A stretch of DNA of 11,895 bases from CAYVQE01 sp964454005. Lineage in GTDB: Bacteria > Myxococcota > B64-G9. Where the stretch lies: NCBI GenBank assembly GCA_964454005.1, contig CAYVQE010000170.1, positions 1 to 11,895 on the forward strand, read 5' to 3'. The notes below the pieces were generated by a model. The model made no database searches. It saw nothing but the letters and a program-made list of their open reading frames with translations, and was not told the DNA's origin. The position numbers and the translations under genes are program-made. Numbering within the stretch: position 1 is the first letter of the stretch; each line of letters starts with the position of its first letter. This document shows positions 5,422 through 11,895 of the stretch, one piece after another.

Positions 5422-7904
5422 GCCGGCGCCGCCGCCGGCCCGCGCCGCCGGCCGCCGCGTTGGGGCTGGCCGGGCTATGCATCCTGGCCGCGGGGGCCGG
5501 CTGCCACCACAAGGTGATCCAGCACGGCCGGCTGGATGCGGTGGCGGTGCAGCGCACCGCCGAGCGGATCAGCCGGGTGCGCGGGCTGGCGTTTCTGCAG
5601 CCGGTCCGGGTGCGGCTGGCCGGACGCGGCGAGATCGAGCGACTGGCGCGCTCCGAGGCCGGCAAGCGCCAATCCGCCCGCGAGCGGCACCGGGCCCAGG
5701 CCTGGAGCCTGCTGGGCCTGCTGCCGCGGCCCGGCGCGCTGGCCGCCGGCACCGAGGCCCTGATCCGCCAGGCGCCCGTCGGCGCCTACCTGCCGCGGGT
5801 CGAACGGCTCGAGATCTACGACCGGGCTTTCGTCAAAAGCGAGGTGGTCGAGCTGCTCAGTCTGCTGCTGGGCCGCGATCTGACCTTCGGCGAGGTGGTG
5901 GCCCACGAGCTGGTCCACGCCCTGCAGCACCAGCACTTCGGCCTGCAGGCTCCGGTTCTTCGACCGCACAACAGCGATGCCGCGCTGGCTCACGCCGCCC
6001 TGGTCGAGGGCGACGCCTTTCTGGCCGGCTTCGAGCTGGGCCTGGGCGCGCTGCTGGCCGAGCCCGAGTCCTTCCTGCAGTTCGCCAGCCAGCACGCGCC
6101 GGATCCGGGCCCGGCGGTGCCGGCGGTGCTGCGGCGGCGCTTTCGCTTTCCCTACCTGGCCGGCGCGCCCTTCGTCCAGGCGCTGCGCGGCGACGACGAG
6201 GACTGGGCGGCCATCGACGCCGCCCACCACCGGCCACCGCGCTCGACCGAGCAGGTGCTGCACCCGGACAAGTACTTGTGCGGCGACGATCCGCCGCGGC
6301 TGCCGCGGCTGGACGCGGTCGATGCCGCCATGGCCGCCGAGCCGGCGGCCGGCTTTGCGCCGCTGTGGCAGGACACCCTGGGCGAGCTGGGCCTGCGCGC
6401 GCTGCTGGCCGAGCAGGACGCGGCCGAGCGCCGGGCGGCCGGCTGGGGCGGCGACCGGCTGGGGCTGTACCGGGCCGGCGCCGGCGGTGGGCTGGCCCTG
6501 GTGTGGATCGTCGACTTCGACCGCCCGGCCGACGCGGCCGACTTCTTCGACGGGCTGGAGCGCGAGCGCGACGCCCGCTGGGGGGCACCGCAGGCGGCCG
6601 GACCCGGCTGGGCCCGCTGGCTCGGCTCCGAGCGGCGGCGCCATCTGGAGTGGCACGGCCGCCGGGTGGTGCTGCTGGACGCGCCGGCCGCGGCCCACCT
6701 CTACCGCCCCCTGCTGGCCGCCCAGCGCGCCCCGGCCCCGGTCTGGCCGCCGGCGCCCACCGCGGCCCCCGCGGCCGCACCGGAGGATGGGGAGGATGCG
6801 CTGATTGGGGACGGAGCCGAGGATGGGGACGGCGAGGATGGGGACGGAGCCGTGATTGGGGACGGAGCCGCGCAGCCCGAGGCCCTGCCGCCGGCCGAGG
6901 CGGTGCGCATCGAGCAGCCCGCCGCGGCCGCGGCTCCGCGCGGCCCGGCGGTGCGGCTGGGCAGCGACAGCCTGGGCCTGACCCTGGGCGCGCTGCTGCA
7001 GGTGCGCGGGGTGCGCGGCATCGGCCGGCTGGACGAGGGCCTGGCGTTGCACGGCGCCCGGCTCTACGCCAGCGCCCGCGCCACCCAGGGCCTGGACCTG
7101 GGCCTGGAGCTGCAGCTGGCGCTGGAGCGCGAGCAGCCGCTGCGCGACGCCTTTATCCGGCTGGCGCCGGTCTCGCCGCACCTGCTCTACATCGGCCACT
7201 TCCTGATCGGCCGCATGCCGGTGCCGGCCTCGCGCTGGCGGCTGCGCCAGCGCTGGGCGCTGCCGCTGCACCAGCGCCCGCAGAGCGCCCTGGTCTGGGC
7301 GCCGGACCGCCGGGTGGGCTTCGCCTACGACGTGGACCTGGCCCGCCACGGCCTGCCGCTGCGGCTGCGCGCCGGCGGCTTCGACGGCTGGCCCGAGGGC
7401 AGCGGCCGCGGCCCGCTGCTGGCCGCCCGGCTGGACCTGGACCCGGGCGCCTGGCTGGGCGGGCGCTGGAGTGCGCAGCTGGGCGGGGCGGTGTTCTGGG
7501 ACCGCGATCGCGAGCGGGAAGCCGACGGGGTGAGCGTGGCGCACCGCGGCTGGCTGCTCGACGGCCGGCTCGGCTGGGGGCCGGTCTGGCTCGAGGGCGA
7601 AGTCGGCTGGCACGATCGCGCCCCGGGCGGCGGCCACGAGCGCTTCGGCTGGGCGCTGACCGCCGGCGCCGAGCTGCTGCCCGATTTCCTGGAGGCCGTG
7701 CTGCGCTACGAGGTGCTCGCCGCCCCGGCCCCGCCAGCCGGCACCGCCGCGGCCGAAGCCGACCGGCTGCGCCAGCTCAGCGGCGGGCTCAACCTCTACT
7801 ACCTGAGCGACCGCTTCGCCCTGCTCTACAACGTCATCTGGCAAGACTGGCGCGACGCCCCCGATCAGCTTCAACACGTGCTCCGCTTCCAGCTGCGGAT
7901 CTGA
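5370..7904 (+). CDS. Exported fusion: HExxH metallopeptidase-like domain plus OprO/P-type porin beta-barrel
   Basis: 844 residues. The N-terminus is unusually Arg-rich (residues 3-23) before a hydrophobic stretch ending AAGAGC, a weak lipobox at Cys45; the SRRRRRP at 18-24 vaguely recalls a Tat signal. Residues about 46-450 resemble a family of secreted zinc-peptidase-like proteins: AHELVHALQHQHF gives HExxH at 179-183, VEGDA holds a likely third ligand Glu213, and STEQVLHPDKY (292-302) is a conserved downstream block. Residues 470-505 are an acidic Gly/Asp linker. Residues about 525-844 look like a phosphate-selective porin (Porin_O_P): a DAFIRLAP strand, LLYIGHFLIGRMPVP, DRRVGFAYD, LLPDFLEAVLRYE, GGLNLYYLSDRF, and a final strand VLRFQLRI typical of outer-membrane barrels. 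I therefore infer a periplasmic peptidase domain tethered to an outer-membrane barrel. It is translationally coupled to the pseudo-hydrolase. Substrate and transported solute are unknown. Confidence 0.82.
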   Translation: MDRRHHRPRRRAAAAGLSRRRRRPAPPAAALGLAGLCILAAGAGCHHKVIQHGRLDAVAVQRTAERISRVRGLAFLQPVRVRLAGRGEIERLARSEAGKRQSARERHRAQAWSLLGLLPRPGALAAGTEALIRQAPVGAYLPRVERLEIYDRAFVKSEVVELLSLLLGRDLTFGEVVAHELVHALQHQHFGLQAPVLRPHNSDAALAHAALVEGDAFLAGFELGLGALLAEPESFLQFASQHAPDPGPAVPAVLRRRFRFPYLAGAPFVQALRGDDEDWAAIDAAHHRPPRSTEQVLHPDKYLCGDDPPRLPRLDAVDAAMAAEPAAGFAPLWQDTLGELGLRALLAEQDAAERRAAGWGGDRLGLYRAGAGGGLALVWIVDFDRPADAADFFDGLERERDARWGAPQAAGPGWARWLGSERRRHLEWHGRRVVLLDAPAAAHLYRPLLAAQRAPAPVWPPAPTAAPAAAPEDGEDALIGDGAEDGDGEDGDGAVIGDGAAQPEALPPAEAVRIEQPAAAAAPRGPAVRLGSDSLGLTLGALLQVRGVRGIGRLDEGLALHGARLYASARATQGLDLGLELQLALEREQPLRDAFIRLAPVSPHLLYIGHFLIGRMPVPASRWRLRQRWALPLHQRPQSALVWAPDRRVGFAYDVDLARHGLPLRLRAGGFDGWPEGSGRGPLLAARLDLDPGAWLGGRWSAQLGGAVFWDRDREREADGVSVAHRGWLLDGRLGWGPVWLEGEVGWHDRAPGGGHERFGWALTAGAELLPDFLEAVLRYEVLAAPAPPAGTAAAEADRLRQLSGGLNLYYLSDRFALLYNVIWQDWRDAPDQLQHVLRFQLRI
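6783..6869 (+). repeat. Degenerate GATTGGGGACGGAGCC repeats forming the inter-domain linker
   Basis: The 16-base unit GATTGGGGACGGAGCC occurs exactly at 6803-6818 and 6854-6869. One-base-shorter or truncated copies lie between them (6822-6832 and 6837-6851), and GAGGATGG units precede them. All are in frame and encode I-G-D-G-A and E-D-G-D-G. The unit resembles short dispersed REP-like intergenic repeats more than ordinary coding sequence. Confidence 0.6.
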
Positions 7905-7908
7905 GCCG

Positions 7909-7927
7909 ATCGGACTCCGGTGCCGAT
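7909..7927. terminator. Weak hairpin in the 23-bp gap between convergent genes
   Basis: ATCGG (7909-7913) and CCGAT (7923-7927) can pair around a 9-nt loop, between the stop codon of the fusion gene and that of purQ. There is no T-run on either side, so this is at best a poor bidirectional terminator. No better candidate exists in the gap. Confidence 0.2.
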
Positions 7928-8734
7928 TCAAGCCAGGTAATCGACCGCGTTGTGGAACAGGGCCAGGCCGGCGCCTTGCTCGGGCAGGTCGGGCCGGCGG
8001 GTCCAGCGGGGGTGGTGGGTGCGGTGGGTGTAGGCCTCGGGGTGCGGCATCAGGCCGAACAGCCGGCCGCTGGGGTCGCACAGCGCGGCCGCGCCGCCGG
8101 GCGAACCGTTGGGGTTGTGCGGGTAGGCCTCGGTGGGCCCGCCGTCGGGCGCGGCGTAGCGCAGCGGCACCAGCCAGCGCTGCTCCAGGTCGCGCCGGGC
8201 CGCCGCGTCGGGCGCCACCAGCTTGCCCTCGCCGTGGCGCACCGGCAGCGCCAGCCGCTCGAGCCCGCGGGTGAACACGCAGGGGCTGTCCGGGTCGACG
8301 GCCAGCTCCACCCAGCGGTCCTCGAAGCGGCCCGAGTCGTTGAAGGTCAGCGTTACCCGCTGCCGCGGCCGGTGCGGATCGAGCTCGGGCAACAGGCCCA
8401 GCTTGACCATCAGCTGGAAGCCGTTGCAGATGCCCAGCACCAGCTTGCCGGCCTGGACGAACTCCCGCAGCGCATCCCACAGCCGCTGCCCGCCGCCCAG
8501 GCGGGCGTGGCGGTAGCGGTTGGCGCAGGCCCGGGCCGCACCCAGGTCGTCGCCGTCCATGAACCCGCCCGGCAGGCACAAGAACTGGAAGTCGTCGAGA
8601 CGCACCTCCCCGGCCACCAGATCCCAGATCGGCACCACCCGCACCGCCGCCCCGCCCAGCCGGCAAGCGTGGGCGGTCTCGCGCTCGCAGTTGGTGCCGT
8701 TGCCGCTGATCACCAGCGCCCGCACGCTCGCCAT
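7928..8734 (-). CDS. purQ: Phosphoribosylformylglycinamidine synthase, glutaminase subunit PurQ
   Basis: 268 residues. PurQ hydrolyses glutamine and passes the ammonia to PurL for conversion of FGAR to FGAM, the fourth step of purine synthesis, in the cytoplasm. It is a class I glutamine amidotransferase: the start ALVISGNGTNCERETAHA, the oxyanion loop LPGGFMDGDDLGA (54-66), the nucleophile elbow LGICNGFQLM with Cys103, and the catalytic His231 and Glu233 in LMPHPEAY. The HNPNGS (206-211) and FGLMPHPE blocks are typical of PurQ. The ATG at 8734 is chosen over an in-frame ATG at 8806, which would lie inside purL, because GGGAGGAG (8741-8748) lies 6 nt before it. It follows purL by 19 bp in the same operon. 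All key residues are present. Confidence 0.97.
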   Translation of the reverse strand: MASVRALVISGNGTNCERETAHACRLGGAAVRVVPIWDLVAGEVRLDDFQFLCLPGGFMDGDDLGAARACANRYRHARLGGGQRLWDALREFVQAGKLVLGICNGFQLMVKLGLLPELDPHRPRQRVTLTFNDSGRFEDRWVELAVDPDSPCVFTRGLERLALPVRHGEGKLVAPDAAARRDLEQRWLVPLRYAAPDGGPTEAYPHNPNGSPGGAAALCDPSGRLFGLMPHPEAYTHRTHHPRWTRRPDLPEQGAGLALFHNAVDYLA

Positions 8735-8753
8735 GACCGTCTCCTCCCAGCGC

Positions 8754-11700
8754 TCAGAAATCCAGCGGCCGCTGCCAGGCCGCCTCCAGGGCGTCCAGCG
8801 GCGCATCCAGCAGAGGCGCGCCGGCCAGGCCGATCAGGCCCAAGCGCGGCTCGGCGCACACCTCGCCCAGCAGCCCGCAAGCCAACCCGGCCATCAGCTT
8901 CTCGAACGCGGCCGCCCGCTCCGGCGCCACCGTGACCACGAAGCGACCCGGGCTCTCGGAGTAGAGCAGCAGGTCGTCCCGCAGCCGCGCTTCCCAGCGG
9001 TCCCCGCTTTCGGGGGACAGCCCGGCCGCGGGCGCCTGGCGCAGATCGAGGCGCAAACCCAGCCCGCCGGCGAAGGCGCTCTCGGCCAGCGCCACCGCCA
9101 GCCCGCCGTCCGAGCAGTCGTGGCACGAGGCCACCAGGCCGCTGCGCGCGGCCCGGTACAGTGCGCGGTACAGCGGCCGGCACTCGGCCGGTCGCACCCG
9201 CGGCACCGCGCCACCGCGGCCGCCGCACTCCAGGTAGTACTCCGAGGCGCCCAGCTCCGGCCGCGTCAGGCCCAGGGCGTAGACCCGGTGGCCGGGCGCC
9301 TTGACGTCCATGGTCACCGCGCCGGCCGCGTCGTCCAGCAGGCCCAGCAGCGAGAACAGCAGCGTGGGCGGGATGCTGATGCGCTCGCCGGCGATGACCG
9401 CGTCGTTCTTCATGCTGTCCTTGCCCGAGATGCAGGCGATGCCGTAGGCCACGCAGGTGTCGTACAGCCCGCGGTTGGCCCGCACCAGCTGGCCCAGCTT
9501 GAAGTCGCCGTCCGGGTTGGCCGCGGAGAGCACCGGGTCGCACCAGCAGAAGTTGTCCAGCCCCACCATGCGGTCCGGGTCGGCGCCCACCGCCACCGCG
9601 TTGCGCACCGCCTCGTCCACCGCCGCGGCCGCCATGGCGTAGGTGTCGCGATCGCTGTAGCGCGGGCAGATGCCGTGGCTGACGGCCACCGCCCGTTCGG
9701 AGTCCAAGCGCGGCCGCAGCACGGCCGCGTCGGCCGGACCGTGATCGCGCTCGCCCACCAGCGGCTTGACCACCGAGCCGGCCTGCACCTCGTGGTCGTA
9801 CTGGCGCACCCAGTAGGCCTTGGAGCAGATGTTCAGCCGGCCCAGCATGCGCTCGAGCAGCGCACCGTGATCGGCCGGCGGCGGCGGGGGCTGCTCGGCA
9901 TCGGCCGGCGGCGCCCAGCGGGCCTCCAGCTCCATGCGCGGCAGGCCGTGGTGCAAAAACTCCATCTCCAGCAGACCCACCGTTTGCCCGCCGTCGCGCA
10001 CCCGCAGCCAGCCGCTGTCGTCGAAGCGGCCCAGGTCGGTGGCCTCGACCTGATAGCGCGCGGCCAGGCGCATGAAGGCCGGCAGCCGCGCGGGCGGCAC
10101 GGCCAGGGTCATGCGCTCCTGGGCCTCGCTGAGCAGGATCTCCCAGGCGGCCAGGCCTTCGTACTTCAGCGGCGCGTCGGTCAGGTCCAGCTCGGCCCCG
10201 CCGGGCTGCTCGGCCATCTCGCCCACCGACGAGCTCAGCCCGCCGGCGCCGTTGTCGGTGATGGCCCGGTAGAGCCCGGCGTCGCGGGCCTGCAGCAGAA
10301 AGTCGGTCATGCGCTTCTGGGTGATGGGATCGCCGATCTGCACCGCGGTCGACGGCGAGCCCTCGTGCAGCTCCTCGCTGGAAAAGGTGGCGCCGTGGAT
10401 GCCGTCGGCGCCGATGCGCCCGCCGACCATCACGATGCGGTCGCCCGGCCGGGCCGCCTTTTCGTGGCCGGGCTGGCCGTGCAGCCGCCGCGGCAGCAGC
10501 CCGCCGGTGCCGCAGAAGACCAGCGGCTTGCCCAGGTAACGCTCCTCGAAGACCACCGAGCCGTTGACGGTCGGGATGCCGCTCTTGTTGCCGCCGTGCT
10601 CCACGCCCAGCCGCACGCCCTCGAGCACCCGGCGCGGGTGCAGCAGGCCGGCCGGCACCGCCTGGTCGCGGAAGGGCCCGGCGAAGCAGAACACGTCGGT
10701 GTTGAAGATCAACCGCGCGCCCATGCCGGTGCCGAAGGGGTCACGGTTGACGCCCACGATGCCGGTCAGGGCACCGCCGTATGGATCCAGCGCCGAGGGG
10801 CTGTTGTGGGTCTCGACCTTGAACACCAGGCTCCAGTCGTCGTCGAAGCGGATCACGCCGGCGTTGTCCACGAACACGCTCAGGCACAGGTCGGCGGCGC
10901 CCTTGGCTTCGCGCACCCGGGCGGTGGCCCCGCGCACATAGGTGTCGAACAGCGAGTCGATGTGCTCGACCGGCCGGTCTTGCTCGCGGTAGGCGATGCG
11001 GGCGTTGAAGATCTTGTGCTTGCAGTGCTCGGACCAGGTCTGGGCCAGCGCCTCGAGCTCGACGTCGCTGGGCTCGGGGCCCAGCCCGGCGGCGGCGCGG
11101 GCGGAGCGCACGTCGCCGCGGCGGTACCAGTCGCGGATGGCGTACAGCTCGGCCAGGCTCAGCGCCAGCACCCGCTCGCGCGACAGCGCCTGCAGCGCGG
11201 CGTCGTCGCGCTCCAGCGACAGGCTGACCACCGGCGGCCGGCCGGCGCCGGCCACCCGCGGCACTTCCACCGCAAAACCGCCGCCGGCAGCGAAAGCCGC
11301 CCGATCCAGCACCCGGCTGCGCTGGATCAGGGGGTTGGCCAGCAGCTCGGCGGCGATGCGCTCGACCGCGGTGCGGTCCAGCGCCCCCCACAGCCGCACC
11401 TGGCGGGCGTGGTAGACCGCCTCGCCCAAGCGCAGCCGGCGGCCGCAGACCAGCTCCACCGTCTCGCCCGCGGTGCGGCCGACGTTGTCGGTCACCCCGG
11501 GCTTGAGCGCCACCTCGATCGCCCAGTCGAAGTCGTCGTCGCCCACCGCCAGCGGGGCGTCGACGCTGGATCGCTGCACCACCGGATCGCACAACGGCTC
11601 GCCGGCCAGGGCGGCCAACTCGGCCGGGGTGAGCTCGGCGTCGAGGGTGTAGACATCGAGAGCGCGGGCGCGTTCGAGCGCGATGCCCAGCTCGGCGCCC

Positions 11701-11774
11701 AGCCGTTGCCGGATCTGCTCGCCCGGCGCGTCGACGAACTGCGCAGCGAAGCCGACCTCGATGCGGTGTGCCAT
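8754..11774 (-). CDS. purL: Phosphoribosylformylglycinamidine synthase, synthetase subunit PurL with N-terminal PurS-like region (PurSL)
   Basis: 1006 residues. It catalyses ATP-dependent amination of FGAR to FGAM with ammonia supplied by PurQ. Residues about 1-165 look PurS-like, probably two copies; the second has VALKPGVTDNVGRTAGE (88-104), and both copies carry the N/D-P-[LV]-[IV]-Q-R motif (DPVVQR, NPLIQR). The synthetase part has TWSEHCKHK (246-254), KVETHNSPSALDPYGGA (319-335), NRDPFGTG (343-350), GGNKSGIPTVNG (394-405), GGRIGADGIHGATFSS (451-466) and GAGGLSSSVGEM (509-520), followed by a second AIRS-like half with GKDSMKND and CHDCSDGGLAVALAESAF. It is longer than the small bacterial PurL (about 740) and shorter than the large single-chain enzyme (about 1300), consistent with PurS fused and PurQ separate. 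An AGGAGGT site lies 4-5 nt before the ATG at 11774. The first gene of a purL-purQ operon. Confidence 0.96.
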   Translation of the reverse strand: MAHRIEVGFAAQFVDAPGEQIRQRLGAELGIALERARALDVYTLDAELTPAELAALAGEPLCDPVVQRSSVDAPLAVGDDDFDWAIEVALKPGVTDNVGRTAGETVELVCGRRLRLGEAVYHARQVRLWGALDRTAVERIAAELLANPLIQRSRVLDRAAFAAGGGFAVEVPRVAGAGRPPVVSLSLERDDAALQALSRERVLALSLAELYAIRDWYRRGDVRSARAAAGLGPEPSDVELEALAQTWSEHCKHKIFNARIAYREQDRPVEHIDSLFDTYVRGATARVREAKGAADLCLSVFVDNAGVIRFDDDWSLVFKVETHNSPSALDPYGGALTGIVGVNRDPFGTGMGARLIFNTDVFCFAGPFRDQAVPAGLLHPRRVLEGVRLGVEHGGNKSGIPTVNGSVVFEERYLGKPLVFCGTGGLLPRRLHGQPGHEKAARPGDRIVMVGGRIGADGIHGATFSSEELHEGSPSTAVQIGDPITQKRMTDFLLQARDAGLYRAITDNGAGGLSSSVGEMAEQPGGAELDLTDAPLKYEGLAAWEILLSEAQERMTLAVPPARLPAFMRLAARYQVEATDLGRFDDSGWLRVRDGGQTVGLLEMEFLHHGLPRMELEARWAPPADAEQPPPPPADHGALLERMLGRLNICSKAYWVRQYDHEVQAGSVVKPLVGERDHGPADAAVLRPRLDSERAVAVSHGICPRYSDRDTYAMAAAAVDEAVRNAVAVGADPDRMVGLDNFCWCDPVLSAANPDGDFKLGQLVRANRGLYDTCVAYGIACISGKDSMKNDAVIAGERISIPPTLLFSLLGLLDDAAGAVTMDVKAPGHRVYALGLTRPELGASEYYLECGGRGGAVPRVRPAECRPLYRALYRAARSGLVASCHDCSDGGLAVALAESAFAGGLGLRLDLRQAPAAGLSPESGDRWEARLRDDLLLYSESPGRFVVTVAPERAAAFEKLMAGLACGLLGEVCAEPRLGLIGLAGAPLLDAPLDALEAAWQRPLDF

Positions 11775-11797
11775 AACACCTCCTCGGTCTTGTTGGC

Positions 11798-11826
11798 GTT
11801 ATCCCCAATGGACCCGAGCTTGTCAA
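11798..11826 (-). promoter_or_regulatory. Sigma-70-type promoter of the purL-purQ operon
   Basis: On the minus strand, a perfect TTGACA (11826-11821) is followed after exactly 17 bp by GATAAC (11803-11798), 4 of 6 matches to TATAAT. Transcription would start near 11790, giving a leader of about 16 nt that holds only the ribosome binding site. That leaves no room for a riboswitch or attenuator between promoter and gene, so any control would be at the promoter. A PurR-like operator was not recognised. Confidence 0.65.
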
Positions 11827-11895
11827 TCGGTGTCTCGCCCGCAGCCCTGACGCACGTCCGCGGAAGCTGAATCCTCCCGGCTGGTTCTAGCGCGA

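Noticed and set aside
8735..8806. In-frame ATG at 8806 as the start of purQ.
   Set aside because: It lies inside purL and adds 24 Trp/Arg-rich residues absent from the PurQ family; the ATG at 8734 has a proper ribosome site.
11797..11810. Shared ATTGGGGA string between the purL promoter and the linker repeat unit, suggesting a dispersed element.
   Set aside because: Only eight bases match, and the rest of the repeat unit (CGGAGCC) is absent, so chance is the simpler explanation.
8520..11870. Very long plus-strand open frame (over 1100 codons) opposite purL.
   Set aside because: Composition is Gly/Ala/Arg/His/Gln-rich with no family features, and the minus strand encodes an unmistakable PurL. 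Long stop-free antisense frames are expected in high-GC coding DNA. The same applies to long frames opposite the cysteine-rich, VWA and fusion genes.

Overview
This window reads as high-GC chromosomal DNA from a Gram-negative bacterium, most plausibly a Myxococcota or former Deltaproteobacteria lineage. The indications are near-universal G/C third positions, several outer-membrane-type lipoprotein signal peptides, a VWA lipoprotein next to a lipoprotein of tandem four-cysteine modules (a style common in those groups), a split-type methylmalonyl-CoA mutase large subunit, and a PurS-PurL fusion encoded beside a separate PurQ. The taxonomic call is inference. All repeat, cysteine and spacing counts were made by hand. 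There are seven genes, and almost every base is coding. I saw no tRNA, rRNA, CRISPR array or transposase.

Layout. Positions 1-937 (minus) hold the N-terminal 312 codons of a methylmalonyl-CoA mutase large subunit that runs off the left edge; it has its own promoter-like element at 991-1019. Upstream on the same strand is a tightly coupled pair: a VWA lipoprotein (4318 to 2576) followed 13 bp later by a lipoprotein with about 75 cysteines (2562 to 1042). An AT-richer divergent intergenic region (4319-4506) carries three TTGCAA hexamers. It separates this pair from a plus-strand pair: an alpha/beta-hydrolase-fold protein that has lost its catalytic Ser and His (4507-5421), overlapped by 52 bp by a large gene (5370-7904). 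That gene fuses an HExxH metallopeptidase-like domain to a phosphate-selective-porin (OprO/P-like) beta-barrel through an acidic Gly/Asp linker. The fusion gene ends 23 bp from the convergent minus-strand purine genes: purQ (8734 to 7928), and upstream of it purL with an N-terminal PurS-like region (11774 to 8754). The purine genes are driven by a good sigma-70-type promoter at 11798-11826. The last 69 bases (11827-11895) show nothing I can name.

How the parts fit. purL and purQ together make FGAM synthase (fourth step of IMP synthesis). The mutase belongs to propionyl-CoA/methylmalonyl-CoA metabolism. Between these housekeeping genes sits a four-gene envelope locus: two secreted, probably surface or periplasmic lipoproteins on one side, and a pseudo-hydrolase plus peptidase-porin fusion on the other, sharing one divergent control region. 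The fusion protein, the 11-residue phased repeat leading into the VWA domain, and the shared TTGCAA elements are the most unusual parts. Whether the four genes form one system is inference from layout only.
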